Shown: piece by piece, positions 53,420 to 63,231 of the stretch
Numbering within the stretch: position 1 is the stretch's first letter
Layout: every line of letters starts with the position of its first letter
Assembly (NCBI RefSeq): GCF_003315295.1
Contig: NZ_QNRI01000001.1
Coordinates: forward strand, 186,001 to 250,000
Source: Paraliobacillus ryukyuensis
Lineage (GTDB): Bacteria; Bacillota; Bacilli; Bacillales; Amphibacillaceae
Direction: 5' to 3'
DNA: 64,000 nt
Translations under genes and position numbers: made by a program
Notes under the pieces: generated by a model
Seen by the model: the letters and a program-made list of their open reading frames with translations, nothing else
What the model was told of the DNA's origin: nothing
The model's database searches: none

Positions 53420-54583
53420 ATGCGTTATTTAACTGCTGGTGAATCGCATGGCAAGCAATTAACTACAATTGTGGAAGGTGTTCCTTCACAAATGCCTTTA
53501 TTATCAAAGAATATTAATGAATCATTAGTAAGAAGGCAAAAGGGATACGGTCGTGGCAAAAGAATGCAGATTGAAAAAGATCTTGTCGATATTGCAGGTG
53601 GTGTAAGACATGGATATACATTAGGATCGCCAATAGCAATGGTAGTTAAAAATGATGATTTTAAACACTGGGAAGACATTATGGGAGAAGATCCTATTGA
53701 ACCAGAAAAAGATATTCGGAGAAAAGTAACACGACCTCGACCAGGTCACGCAGACTTAAACGGAGCGTTAAAGTATGGGCATCGCGATATGCGAAACATA
53801 CTAGAACGCTCTTCTGCTAGAGAAACAGCTGCTCGCGTTGCCGCTGGTGCCGTAGCCAAAACATTACTACATCATTTAGGTGTTGAAATTGTAGGGTATG
53901 TAAAGGAAATTGCTGGTATTAATGCAAAACAAACTAACCACTCCATGGAAGAAAAAAAGACAATATCTGAGGAATCACCTGTGCGTTGTTTAGATGAAGA
54001 AGCTGGTAAAAAAATGATGCAAGCCATTGATCAAGCAAAAAAAGATGGTGATTCCATTGGCGGTGTATGCGAAGTTTATGTTGAAGGAATGCCAGCTGGT
54101 ATCGGGTCTTATGTACACTATGATCGAAAACTGGATGGTAAAATCGCTGGAGCAGTTCAAAGTATCAATGCATTTAAAGGAGTAGAATTTGGTATCGGAT
54201 TTGAAGCAGCTCGAAGAAACGGTAGTGAGGTGCACGACGAAATTGCTTGGGACGAAGCTAATGGCTATTATCGAAAATCAAATCGCTTAGGTGGTTTTGA
54301 AGGCGGTATGACGACTGGAATGCCTATCATTGTAAAAGGTGTCATGAAACCAATTCCTACTTTATATAAACCATTACAAAGTGTAGATATTGATTCAAAA
54401 GAAGTGTTTAATGCGAGTATAGAAAGATCTGATGCTTGTGCTGTACCAGCTGCAGCGGTCGTAATGGAGCACGTAGTAGCATTTGAAGTTGCAAATGCAC
54501 TACTGGAACAGTTTCCACATGACCAGTTTCCTAAATTGCAACAAGCAATTCATACTTATCGTGAAGAAATCAGGTGTTTTTAA
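53420..54583 (+). CDS. aroC: chorismate synthase
   Basis: A 387-residue enzyme, named aroF in B. subtilis (390 aa). It converts EPSP to chorismate with reduced [11 protein letters not shown] near the N-terminus, [31 protein letters not shown] and [16 protein letters not shown] are family signatures. First gene of the aromatic operon. AGGGGGGTTG precedes the ATG. No TRAP-binding array or T-box is seen upstream. Confidence 0.96.
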   Translation: MRYLTAGESHGKQLTTIVEGVPSQMPLLSKNINESLVRRQKGYGRGKRMQIEKDLVDIAGGVRHGYTLGSPIAMVVKNDDFKHWEDIMGEDPIEPEKDIRRKVTRPRPGHADLNGALKYGHRDMRNILERSSARETAARVAAGAVAKTLLHHLGVEIVGYVKEIAGINAKQTNHSMEEKKTISEESPVRCLDEEAGKKMMQAIDQAKKDGDSIGGVCEVYVEGMPAGIGSYVHYDRKLDGKIAGAVQSINAFKGVEFGIGFEAARRNGSEVHDEIAWDEANGYYRKSNRLGGFEGGMTTGMPIIVKGVMKPIPTLYKPLQSVDIDSKEVFNASIERSDACAVPAAAVVMEHVVAFEVANALLEQFPHDQFPKLQQAIHTYREEIRCF

Positions 54584-55662
54584 TGGAATCCCTGTCAGTA
54601 AAAACTAATACAAAAAATTATAATGTGTTTATTGGGAAGCAGTTACGTTTTCGGGTAAATGACTTTATTAAACAGAATTATAGTAGTATTTTTATCATAA
54701 CTGACAGTAATGTCGAATTACTCTATTTAGAAGATGTTCTGCGACCATTAGAAAAACATCATAACGTAAATTATACCATCGTTCCCGCTGGAGAAAGTTC
54801 GAAGAGTATTCGCGTTTATTTTGATCTAGTTACACAAGCAATTGAATCTGGTTTAGATCGTCAAGGTTTGATTATCGCACTTGGAGGTGGGATGATAGGT
54901 GATTTAGCTGGATTCGTTGCTTCCACATTTATGCGAGGCATTGATTTTATCCAAATGCCAACTACTGTCTTAGCACACGATAGTAGTGTTGGTGGTAAAG
55001 TGGCCATTAATCATCCTGAAGGGAAAAATTTAATTGGAAACTTTCATGCACCACAAGCAGTAATTTTTGATGTGGAAACCTTACATACTATCCCTTTAAA
55101 GGAGCTGCGATCAGGCTATGCTGAAATTGCTAAGCATAGTTTGATTCATACACCTTCTTTTTGGGAAGAAATTAAAAAAGTAAATATTATGCATGCGATG
55201 TCTGATCAAGAATTAAAGCAACACCTGTTAAAGGGTATTGCAGTAAAAGCCGCTATTGTTGAGCAGGATGAAAGAGAAACGAATATCCGGCAATATTTAA
55301 ACTTTGGCCATACGCTTGGTCATGCGTTAGAATCTGAACTTGGATACGGAGAAATGACGCACGGGGAAGCAGTAGCAATTGGAATGTTATATGCTTTTCG
55401 GGTAAGTTCATATGTTTATAATATTATATTACCATATGAAGAACTTTTGGGTTGGATGAAAAAGAATCAATTTCCTTTTCGTTTACCAGCTGTTTCCGTT
55501 TCTAAAATAATTCAGCGTATGAAAAAAGATAAAAAAACAAGAAATCAACATATTCAAATGGTTTTATTAAAAGGGGTAGGAAACCCCACTATTGCTTCTG
55601 TAGATGATAGAGATTTAGCCGACATACTTGAGAAGTTTATCCAGGAGTTGTTAGAAAAATGA
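54583..55662 (+). CDS. aroB: 3-dehydroquinate synthase
   Basis: A 359-residue NAD+- and metal-dependent enzyme of the shikimate pathway (B. subtilis 362 aa). GGGMIGDLAGFVASTFMRG and NFGHTLGHALE carry nucleotide and metal ligands. Its ATG overlaps the aroC stop as TAATG, and AGGTG lies six bases before it. Confidence 0.95.
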   Translation: MESLSVKTNTKNYNVFIGKQLRFRVNDFIKQNYSSIFIITDSNVELLYLEDVLRPLEKHHNVNYTIVPAGESSKSIRVYFDLVTQAIESGLDRQGLIIALGGGMIGDLAGFVASTFMRGIDFIQMPTTVLAHDSSVGGKVAINHPEGKNLIGNFHAPQAVIFDVETLHTIPLKELRSGYAEIAKHSLIHTPSFWEEIKKVNIMHAMSDQELKQHLLKGIAVKAAIVEQDERETNIRQYLNFGHTLGHALESELGYGEMTHGEAVAIGMLYAFRVSSYVYNIILPYEELLGWMKKNQFPFRLPAVSVSKIIQRMKKDKKTRNQHIQMVLLKGVGNPTIASVDDRDLADILEKFIQELLEK

Positions 55663-56024
55663 TACGTGCTATTCGTGGAGCAACAACGGTTTCAAACAAC
55701 ATATCAGAAGAAATATTAGAGAAAACGTCCTCTCTTGCATCTGAAATGATCAAACAGAATGCGATCAAAGCCGAAGATGTAGCATCTGTGCTTGTTTCAG
55801 TAACTGCTGATTTAAATGCGACTTTTCCAGCGAAAGCGATTCGAAATTTAGATGGATGGACATTTGTTCCAGTTATGTGCATGCAAGAAATTGATGTGCC
55901 AGGGAGTCTAGCTCAATGTATACGAATCATGATGACAGTTAATACAACGATCGAACAAGACAAGTTAAACCATATCTATCATCATGAAGCAAAAAAATTG
56001 AGACCTGATCTATCCAATGACTGA
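55659..56024 (+). CDS. aroH: chorismate mutase, AroH type
   Basis: A 121-residue trimeric chorismate mutase (B. subtilis 127 aa) that turns chorismate into prephenate. RAIRGATTV carries the active-site Arg7 equivalent, followed by VTADLNATFPAKAIR and MCMQEIDVPGSLAQCIR. It overlaps aroB by four bases. In B. subtilis trpEDCFBA come next; here hisC follows after 18 bases. Confidence 0.95.
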   Translation: MIRAIRGATTVSNNISEEILEKTSSLASEMIKQNAIKAEDVASVLVSVTADLNATFPAKAIRNLDGWTFVPVMCMQEIDVPGSLAQCIRIMMTVNTTIEQDKLNHIYHHEAKKLRPDLSND

Positions 56025-56042
56025 TTAAAGGAGTGTTAGAGA

Positions 56043-57149
56043 ATGAACGGCAAAACGATTTTACAAACAATGAAACCTTATAAACCAGGCAAACAAATTG
56101 AAGATGTAAAAAAAGAATACGGTCTAAATAAAATTGTGAAACTAGCATCAAATGAAAATCCTTTCGGCTATTCTCCTCAAGTGAAAGAAGCTATAACGGA
56201 TATTTCCACACATTTAGAACTATACCCAGATGGCTATGCAACAGAATTACGGGAAGCGCTGGTTAATCAATTAAACGTGAAGCCAGATCAATTAGTTTTT
56301 GGAAGTGGTTCCGATGAAGTGATTGCGATTCTATGTCAAGCTTTTCTAGAGTCAGGCACGAACACAATTACTGCTACACCTACGTTTCCTCAATATAAGC
56401 ATAATGCCTTAATTCAAGGTGCAGACGTGAAAGAAGTGCCTGTAGTTAATGGCTATCATGATCTGGATGCAATGTTGAATGAAATCGATGAGAATACAAA
56501 AATAGTGTGGTTGTGTACACCTAATAATCCTACTGGTACGTTAATAGAGGAGGCATCATTAATTGATTTTATGGAACGATGTCCTTCAGATGTATTAGTT
56601 GTGGTAGATGAAGCGTATTATGAATATGTTAGACCTGAAGATGCGCCGGATTCGATAAAAGCTATTGAAACTTATCCCAATTTAGTAGTACTTCGAACAT
56701 TCTCTAAAGCTTACGGTTTAGCTGCACTCCGGGTTGGTTATGGCGTTGCAACAGAAACCATTGCTAATCTGTTAAATATCGTCAGAGGACCATTTAATAC
56801 GACGTCGATCGCACAAAAAGCAGCTCTAATTGCTTTAGAAGATCAACAATTTTTACAAGATACTGTCAAACAAACTCTAGCTAATAAAAAGAAATTTATG
56901 GAATTTCTAGATCGGATGGGGTTAACGTATTATGATTCAGCAACAAACTTTGTATTTGTAAATCTTCCTGTAACGGGGGATGAACTATTTGAACACTTAC
57001 TAACGAAAGGGTTTATCGTTCGGTCTGGCGAAGCATTAGGACATCCGAAAGGGGCACGTATTACAATTGGGCATGAAGAAGATATGAAACTTCTTCAAGA
57101 TCTAATCGAAGCATATTTAACACCTGCTGTAAAGGAAAATCAATCGTGA
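56043..57149 (+). CDS. hisC: histidinol-phosphate / aromatic aminotransferase
   Basis: A 368-residue class I/II aminotransferase (B. subtilis 360 aa). PLP lysine is Lys222 in RTFSKAYGLA; NENPFG and CTPNNPTGT are the usual substrate and cofactor motifs. In the aro operon it serves histidine synthesis and also the last transamination to Tyr and Phe. AAAGGAG precedes the ATG. It overlaps tyrA by four bases. Confidence 0.94.
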   Translation: MNGKTILQTMKPYKPGKQIEDVKKEYGLNKIVKLASNENPFGYSPQVKEAITDISTHLELYPDGYATELREALVNQLNVKPDQLVFGSGSDEVIAILCQAFLESGTNTITATPTFPQYKHNALIQGADVKEVPVVNGYHDLDAMLNEIDENTKIVWLCTPNNPTGTLIEEASLIDFMERCPSDVLVVVDEAYYEYVRPEDAPDSIKAIETYPNLVVLRTFSKAYGLAALRVGYGVATETIANLLNIVRGPFNTTSIAQKAALIALEDQQFLQDTVKQTLANKKKFMEFLDRMGLTYYDSATNFVFVNLPVTGDELFEHLLTKGFIVRSGEALGHPKGARITIGHEEDMKLLQDLIEAYLTPAVKENQS

Positions 57150-58246
57150 CTAAAAAAATATTAATTGTAGGTCTAGGTTTGATTGGAGCTTCATTAGCAA
57201 TTAATATCAAGAAACAAGAGGATACTTACCTTATTGGATATGATACAGATGAGGAAACATTAGAGTACGCACAAGTCCATCAGATTGTAAATGAAGTAAC
57301 AACCAAATTTACCGAGAAAATAACAGATGTAGATTATTGTTTATTAGCTGCGCCAGTATCAAAAACAGTCGACTTAATTAAGCAAATCCAACAAATATCA
57401 TTTAATCGACCGATTATTATTACGGACGTATCATCCGTTAAACAACCGATTATGGACGCTGTGGCAAGGCTGGACCAACCTAATGTTTCTTTTATCGGTG
57501 GCCATCCTATGGCAGGTTCACATAAAAAAGGGATACACGCAGCAAAAGAACATTTGTTTGAAAATGCGCTTTATATACTAACTCCAGACACAAATGCTAC
57601 CGATGAGCAAATGGAAGCGTTAAAAAGGTTATTGGCACATACAAAGAGTTCTTTTCTGCAGTTAAATCCAACTGAACATGATGAAATGACTAGTGTTATA
57701 TCACATTTTCCGCATCTCATTGCTTCCTCGTTAGTACAGCAAGCAAAGAAATGGCAGAAAAAGCATGATCGGATTCCACATTTAGCTGCAGGTGGCTTTC
57801 GAGATATTACGCGTATTGCATCAAGTAATCCTGCGATGTGGCAAGATATTTTCTTCCAAAACAAAAAAATCATCCATCATCTATTAACGGATTGGATCAA
57901 TGAAATGCAAGATCTACAGAAGTTGTTAACGAATGATGATAGAACAACAATGTATGATTATTTAAAGCAAGCAAAAGAATATCGAGATGGCTTAGATGCT
58001 AGAAAAAGAGGTGCGCTTCCATCATTTTATGATGTGTATGTAGATATTTTTGATCAAACGGGTGCTCTATTAAAGGTAGTTTCAATATTAGCCGAAGGTG
58101 ATATTAGTATTAAAAATATTGAAATTCTTGAGATTCGAGAAGGGATTACCGGTGTCTTGCGTGTGAGTTTGATGACACAGAAACAACAAGTCAACGCACA
58201 CCAATTATTGACGAAGCACGGTTATGAAACCATGCTTCAGGAGTAG
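57146..58246 (+). CDS. tyrA: prephenate dehydrogenase
   Basis: A 366-residue enzyme (B. subtilis 371 aa) for tyrosine synthesis. Rossmann motif GLGLIGASLA at residues 9-18, GGHPMAGSHKKG and SHFPHLIASSL, and a C-terminal ACT domain from about 295 (YVDIFDQTGALLKVVSIL) for feedback control by tyrosine. It overlaps hisC by four bases. Confidence 0.95.
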   Translation: MTKKILIVGLGLIGASLAINIKKQEDTYLIGYDTDEETLEYAQVHQIVNEVTTKFTEKITDVDYCLLAAPVSKTVDLIKQIQQISFNRPIIITDVSSVKQPIMDAVARLDQPNVSFIGGHPMAGSHKKGIHAAKEHLFENALYILTPDTNATDEQMEALKRLLAHTKSSFLQLNPTEHDEMTSVISHFPHLIASSLVQQAKKWQKKHDRIPHLAAGGFRDITRIASSNPAMWQDIFFQNKKIIHHLLTDWINEMQDLQKLLTNDDRTTMYDYLKQAKEYRDGLDARKRGALPSFYDVYVDIFDQTGALLKVVSILAEGDISIKNIEILEIREGITGVLRVSLMTQKQQVNAHQLLTKHGYETMLQE

Positions 58247-58262
58247 GGGGGAGAGATACAAG

Positions 58263-59552
58263 ATGGTGAAGAAACTATTACCTATTCAAACTTGCTTAAC
58301 CGGAAAGGTAACTGTTCCTGGAGATAAATCAATTTCCCATCGAGCAATCATATTCGGTGCTTTATCAAAAGGTAGAACAACGATTACACATTTTCTCGAT
58401 GGAGAAGATTGCTTGAGAACTATTCATGCATTTGAAGCACTAGGAGTGACGATTCGTCAAGAAGGGCAACAAGTAATTATCGATAGTCAAGGTGCAGATA
58501 ACTTTATTGAACCAACGCAACCAATTTATTTAGGGAACTCAGGAACGACTGCAAGGTTATTGCTTGGAGTATTAGCTGGACTACCATTTCACATTGCGTT
58601 ATATGGTGATGAATCATTAACTCGTCGCCCAATGGATCGTGTGGTTCAACCGTTAAAGCAAATGGGTGCACAGATTGATGGTAGAGAGAATAGCAAGTAT
58701 TTGCCAATTTCCGTTCGAGGAGGAGCGCTTCAATCCATCGCTTTTATTCCTCCTGTTAAAAGTGCACAAGTAAAATCAGCAGTTCTTTTAGCAGGTTTAT
58801 TTGGTAATGGAAATACAACAGTTATTGAGTCTACAAAAACGCGAGATCATACAGAAAATATGATTAAAGCATTCAGTGGAAATATTTCTGTCCAAGATAA
58901 CAGCATTTCTGTTCCATCAAATCAACAATTGATAGGTACGACCCTAGCTGTCCCAGGTGATATTTCTTCAGCGGCATTTTTTTTAGTTGCAGCAGCTATG
59001 GTACCAAACAGTAAAGTAACAATTGAAGATGTAGGGTTAAATCCTACTCGAACAGGTGTTATCGACGTATTACAGCAGATGGGCGCATCCATTGAAGTTG
59101 TAGAAGAACGGTACATAGGCGGAGAAGCGGTTGGCTCCATTACGATTTCTAGTTCAACATTACATGGTATTGAAATTAGTGGTGAAGTGATTCCACGCAT
59201 GATTGATGAGATCCCGATTGTTGCGCTTTTAGCTACACAAGCGACAGGAACTACAATTATTCGTGATGCGGAAGAATTGCGTTACAAAGAAACTGATCGA
59301 ATTCAAACAATTATCGATACACTTACTAAACTAGGGGCAACAGTTGAAGCAACAACAGATGGTATGATTATTTCTGGAGAATCAACATTATCAGGTGCAC
59401 AGGTAGAAGCGTTTGGCGATCATCGAATCGGTATGATGATAGCTGTTGCGTCTTTAATTACCGAAGAAGAAGTAACTTTAGTAGATCCTGAATGTATTAA
59501 TATCTCATATCCTACATTTTTTGAGGATTTATCTCAATTAATAACTAGTTAA
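58263..59552 (+). CDS. aroA: 5-enolpyruvylshikimate-3-phosphate synthase
   Basis: A 429-residue enzyme, called aroE in B. subtilis (428 aa). PGDKSISHRAIIFGALSKG and LGNSGTTARLLLGVLAG are the PEP and shikimate-3-phosphate sites; RYKETDRI is near the C-terminus. The start at 58263 follows GGGGGGAGAG. The motif LGNSGT with following Thr-Ala-Arg suggests a class II type as in Bacillus. Last gene of the operon. Confidence 0.96.
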   Translation: MVKKLLPIQTCLTGKVTVPGDKSISHRAIIFGALSKGRTTITHFLDGEDCLRTIHAFEALGVTIRQEGQQVIIDSQGADNFIEPTQPIYLGNSGTTARLLLGVLAGLPFHIALYGDESLTRRPMDRVVQPLKQMGAQIDGRENSKYLPISVRGGALQSIAFIPPVKSAQVKSAVLLAGLFGNGNTTVIESTKTRDHTENMIKAFSGNISVQDNSISVPSNQQLIGTTLAVPGDISSAAFFLVAAAMVPNSKVTIEDVGLNPTRTGVIDVLQQMGASIEVVEERYIGGEAVGSITISSSTLHGIEISGEVIPRMIDEIPIVALLATQATGTTIIRDAEELRYKETDRIQTIIDTLTKLGATVEATTDGMIISGESTLSGAQVEAFGDHRIGMMIAVASLITEEEVTLVDPECINISYPTFFEDLSQLITS

Positions 59553-59556
59553 TTGC

Positions 59557-59603
59557 AACACCTTTCTTTCAATTGTTATACAAATGGAAGAGAGGTGTTT
59601 TTG
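59557..59603 (+). terminator. aromatic operon terminator
   Basis: ACACCT-TCTT-C / G-AAGA-AGGTGT stem with small bulges and TTTTT tail. Confidence 0.8.
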
Positions 59604-59653
59604 CATGAAACAAAACAGAAATAAATGTCTGTAATGAATAATAATTATATAAA

Positions 59654-59682
59654 TTGCTGATCAGAAAAAAGTTCGTTATGAT
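59654..59682 (+). promoter_or_regulatory. sigma-A promoter of ypiA
   Basis: TTGCTG (59654-59659), 17-base spacer, TATGAT (59677-59682), 51 bases before the ATG. Confidence 0.55.
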
Positions 59683-59733
59683 AGTAATATTGCAAATAGT
59701 TAAAGGAATGTTTGTGGAAAGGATGACATTAGC

Positions 59734-60996
59734 ATGGAAGAAATATCTCGTGCCGTAACATTAATGGAACAACAAAAAACAGAAGAGGCAATTGCTGTAC
59801 TAGAAGATTACTTGCCAAAAGCAAATGAGGAAGAAAAGTACACGATTGCCGAATTATATAATCAATGGGGAATGCTTGAAGAAGCAAAAATGATTCTGTT
59901 AGGTCTTGTTCAACAATATCCTGAAGAAGGAGAATTAAAATTAACATTAGCCGATATTCATATTGATCTCGATGAAGACCAAGAAGCGATAGAACTTTTA
60001 AATCGGTTTGAATCAGGTGATGAAGAGTATCTTGCCGTTTTAGTACAACTTGCAGATTTGTATCAGACACAAGGTTTGTTTGAAGTAGCTGAACAAAAGC
60101 TGTTAGATGCTAAGCAATTAGATCCTAGCGAAATATTGATCGATTTTGCATTAGGAGAACTTTCTTTTTCAAATGGAGAATACCAAAAAGCAATCCCTTA
60201 TTATGAAAAAGTATACCAACAACAAGCGGTTTTTGCTGATGTCGAAGTTGCACTACGTTTAGGGGAATGCTTAGCCGCTACTGGTGAATTTGAACAAGCT
60301 TTAACCTACTATCAAACGGTAGAAACAGATCAATCAGAAGTGCTATTTCGTTATGGGTTCATTGCAAAAAAAGCAGATCGGGCAGATATAAGTATCCAAG
60401 CTTGGGAGCAAGTAATGGAGATGGATCCTGATTTTCAATCGGTTTATTTTAATTTGGCTGACACTTATGAAGATGAAGGAAGAACTGAAGATGCGTATGA
60501 AACAGCCCAAAAAGGGCTTGAGGTTGATGAATTAAATAAAGAATTGTATTTATTAGCTGGTTCACTAGCGAGAAAAATGGGTAATACAGAAGAAGGATAT
60601 CAATTAGCACGAGAAGCAGTAAGTATTGATCCTGGATTTAAACAAGCTATTCTGTTCTTGGTTGAAAATTATAAACAAGATGAAGATTTTGAAGCAATAA
60701 TTGATTTATTAACACATATTATAGAACTAGGAGAAGATGATGGTTACTATCTCTGGGAACTTGCTAATGCATATGAAAAAGAAGAATTGTTTTCTGAAGC
60801 ATTAAAATTTTACCAAGAAGCATATACTACGTTTAAAGACGATCAAGATTTCTTGAAAGAATATGGTTATTTCTTAGTAGAAGAAGGGAGGAGACAAGAA
60901 GCTATTACCGTCCTAGAAAGATATTTAAGACTTGATCCAAGTGATACTGAAATAGAGGAATATGTAGGACGATTAAAGGAATCATTTGACATTTAA
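59734..60996 (+). CDS. ypiA: TPR-repeat protein YpiA
   Basis: A 420-residue soluble protein (B. subtilis 423 aa) made of about ten tetratricopeptide repeats over its whole length, and very acidic. TPR arrays bind other proteins; the partner is unknown. AAAGGATG lies upstream. Followed by ypiB as in B. subtilis. Confidence 0.92.
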   Translation: MEEISRAVTLMEQQKTEEAIAVLEDYLPKANEEEKYTIAELYNQWGMLEEAKMILLGLVQQYPEEGELKLTLADIHIDLDEDQEAIELLNRFESGDEEYLAVLVQLADLYQTQGLFEVAEQKLLDAKQLDPSEILIDFALGELSFSNGEYQKAIPYYEKVYQQQAVFADVEVALRLGECLAATGEFEQALTYYQTVETDQSEVLFRYGFIAKKADRADISIQAWEQVMEMDPDFQSVYFNLADTYEDEGRTEDAYETAQKGLEVDELNKELYLLAGSLARKMGNTEEGYQLAREAVSIDPGFKQAILFLVENYKQDEDFEAIIDLLTHIIELGEDDGYYLWELANAYEKEELFSEALKFYQEAYTTFKDDQDFLKEYGYFLVEEGRRQEAITVLERYLRLDPSDTEIEEYVGRLKESFDI

Positions 60997-61073
60997 TAAA
61001 GTCTCATTAAAAATGAAATCGGTATAAACATCTTATGTGTTGCTTTCCTATCGTTCGTTTAGGAGGGAAAAAG

Positions 61074-61628
61074 TTGAATACGTCTGTTTCTGTGCAAGAT
61101 AAAAAAACATTTATTAAGTGGTTTTTACAGAACTATCAGTTAAAGAAAAGAGAAAGTGTATGGATTTTGAATTACTTAACGAATCATGATGCCTTACTAG
61201 CGCATGTTCACTTTATTCGTGAAGCACGCTATTGTCCACGAGGAATTGTTATATCCACGCATTGTTCGAATGATGTACCTTTTCGTTTTTATAAAAATCA
61301 TATTGTTACAACAGATGCAGAAAAATCATTTCATGATATTCGCCTGAATCGAGAAGAACCTATTTATATTCAATTAAGTTTTGAAAATGCTCATCAAACT
61401 GCTAATTATGTGGCTGTATTGGAAGATAACCCTTATTTACCAGATGATTTTTTTATCACCAAACGAGAAAAAGAATTAGCGAAAGAGCTTTTAGATTATT
61501 CTTTATTTCAATCTCAAAAAAAGTACTTGCAAGCAAAAATAGATCAAGCTTTAGATGAAAAAGATCAAGCAAGTTTTGAACGTTTTGTAAAACGATTAAA
61601 TAAGTTACAATATCCGTCTGAACAGTAA
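61074..61628 (+). CDS. ypiB: YpiB (UPF0302 family)
   Basis: A 184-residue soluble protein (B. subtilis 179 aa) of unknown function. The UPF0302 core is seen in FIKWFLQNYQLKKRESVWILNY and HIHLQ-like VHFIREARYCPRGI. A helical, charged IDEAL-like C-terminus (about 140-184) is present. The start is TTG at 61074, after AGGAGGG. In B. subtilis ypiF and qcrABC follow; here they are missing. Confidence 0.88.
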   Translation: MNTSVSVQDKKTFIKWFLQNYQLKKRESVWILNYLTNHDALLAHVHFIREARYCPRGIVISTHCSNDVPFRFYKNHIVTTDAEKSFHDIRLNREEPIYIQLSFENAHQTANYVAVLEDNPYLPDDFFITKREKELAKELLDYSLFQSQKKYLQAKIDQALDEKDQASFERFVKRLNKLQYPSEQ

Positions 61629-61684
61629 GGAAAGATGCTTGTTATTTTCAAAAGCACGTGCTAATCTTATAGTAAATAGAAAAG

Positions 61685-61716
61685 ATCCCTGTGACACGAA
61701 AGTTTCAGGGATTTCT
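61685..61716 (+). terminator. ypiAB terminator
   Basis: ATCCCTG (61685-61691) and CAGGGAT (61706-61712) stem with T-rich tail, just before ypjA. Confidence 0.7.
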
Positions 61717-61740
61717 TATTGTGTTAATGGAGTGTGTGTC

Positions 61741-62337
61741 ATGTTATATTTTTACAAGCAATTACTGCAAGATCGAACATTTTTAGTAATTCTATGGATG
61801 ATTAATTTAGCAGGGACTATTTACGGTTACATGTGGTATGAAACGCAATTATCTACTACACCGGCTAAATTTCTTATTTTTGTTCCAGATAGTCCAACAG
61901 CAAGTTTGTTTTTCACTATATTTTTGACGTTTTATATTTTTCGTAAGCATGTACCATACATAGAAGCACTAGCTATCGTGACATTATTTAAATATGGCAC
62001 ATGGGCGGTGGTGATGAATCTCCTTACATTAATCATGGATGGAGATATTTCGTGGCAAGGCTATATGTTAATCGCCTCCCATGGAGCAATGGCAATCCAA
62101 GGATTGCTTTATGTACCTTTCTATCGTTTTAAACGAAGGCATCTTGTCGTAGCTGCAATCTGGACGTTACACAATGATGTCATTGATTATGTTTTTGATA
62201 TGATGCCTCAATACAGGTCACTCAACATCTATATGAATGAAATAGGTTATTTTACTTTCTGGTTAAGTATTTGTTCATTAGGAATAGCATATTATTTTGT
62301 TATTAAAAAAAATGCTTCTATTACATATTTTAATTAG
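61741..62337 (+). CDS. ypjA: YpjA membrane protein (DUF1405)
   Basis: A 198-residue membrane protein (B. subtilis about 185 aa) with five or six transmembrane segments; function unknown. Conserved features include FVPDSPTASLFF and LHNDVIDY. I start at ATG 61741 after TGGAGTG, because the longer frame runs through the terminator hairpin upstream. ypjB follows after 68 bases. Confidence 0.88.
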   Translation: MLYFYKQLLQDRTFLVILWMINLAGTIYGYMWYETQLSTTPAKFLIFVPDSPTASLFFTIFLTFYIFRKHVPYIEALAIVTLFKYGTWAVVMNLLTLIMDGDISWQGYMLIASHGAMAIQGLLYVPFYRFKRRHLVVAAIWTLHNDVIDYVFDMMPQYRSLNIYMNEIGYFTFWLSICSLGIAYYFVIKKNASITYFN

Positions 62338-62344
62338 TTCGTAG

Positions 62345-62373
62345 TTATAAGCTCGTCCACTTTCTCATACATT
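62345..62373 (+). promoter_or_regulatory. possible sigma-E promoter of ypjB
   Basis: CATACATT at 62366-62373 matches the sigma-E -10 consensus fully; TTATAAG 14 bases upstream is a poor -35. Fits a sporulation gene. Confidence 0.45.
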
Positions 62374-62405
62374 TAGTAAAGAAATGATAAGAGAAGGGGA
62401 TCTCT

Positions 62406-63164
62406 ATGAAAAAAATGATGACAAAGTATATGACAAGTTTCATTTTCGTTCTTAGCATTATATTCATCGTACTTGGATCAAAACAGATACTAATGACGCA
62501 GGAAAAGGAGAGCTCTTCCGTTTCTTATACCTATGAACGTTATGTAACAGAGCAGCAGTATAGTCTAGCAGAACAGTGGTTATCAACATATACTGAAGAA
62601 ATTGACAGCATGATGTATACGGAAAATCAACAGGTACAAGCTATTATAAACGAATTAATATCACATAATTTAGATACTGTAATGCGTGATGATGTTCCTG
62701 CTTCCTATAAAGTGAATGCGGCTAGATCACTTGTTATTGCCTTGGATGCAATCAAACAACATGATGATCCTCTATGGATGAAAAGTAAACAAGCGTTAGA
62801 CAAATCATTGCAATCAGTTATTGAAACAGGTAATTATTCTAGTGAACGTTTAGAGGATATACTAACACATTGGCAAATGCTTCAACCTGCACTTCAAATT
62901 GTACTAAGCGAAGAAGATTTCAGTGCTCTAAATGAGGGCTTCTCGCAACTTAATGTAGAATCAGTTAATGCTGTCCAAAATACAAAAGCAGTATTTAAAC
63001 AATCGCAACTAATTGATGTGCAAACAACAACGCAAGGAGACCCATTATCATTTTATTGGATTATTTTAATGGTTGGGGGAGCCATTATTGTCACGTTATC
63101 TTATGTTGCTTGGCGAAAATACAAAGCAGAAAAAAAGCGTAAACAAAAACAACCTTTTAATTGA
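62406..63164 (+). CDS. ypjB: sporulation protein YpjB
   Basis: A 252-residue protein (B. subtilis 264 aa) with an N-terminal signal or anchor segment (about 9-27), an extracytoplasmic helical domain and a C-terminal transmembrane segment (about 217-237) followed by a lysine-rich tail. Its role in sporulation is not defined. GAGAAGGGG precedes the ATG. Confidence 0.87.
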   Translation: MKKMMTKYMTSFIFVLSIIFIVLGSKQILMTQEKESSSVSYTYERYVTEQQYSLAEQWLSTYTEEIDSMMYTENQQVQAIINELISHNLDTVMRDDVPASYKVNAARSLVIALDAIKQHDDPLWMKSKQALDKSLQSVIETGNYSSERLEDILTHWQMLQPALQIVLSEEDFSALNEGFSQLNVESVNAVQNTKAVFKQSQLIDVQTTTQGDPLSFYWIILMVGGAIIVTLSYVAWRKYKAEKKRKQKQPFN

Positions 63165-63231
63165 CTAAATGATGTTTTTTGACTAAAATTGTCTTTAAAT
63201 AGAGAAAGTATATACTGATGGAGGTATGAAG

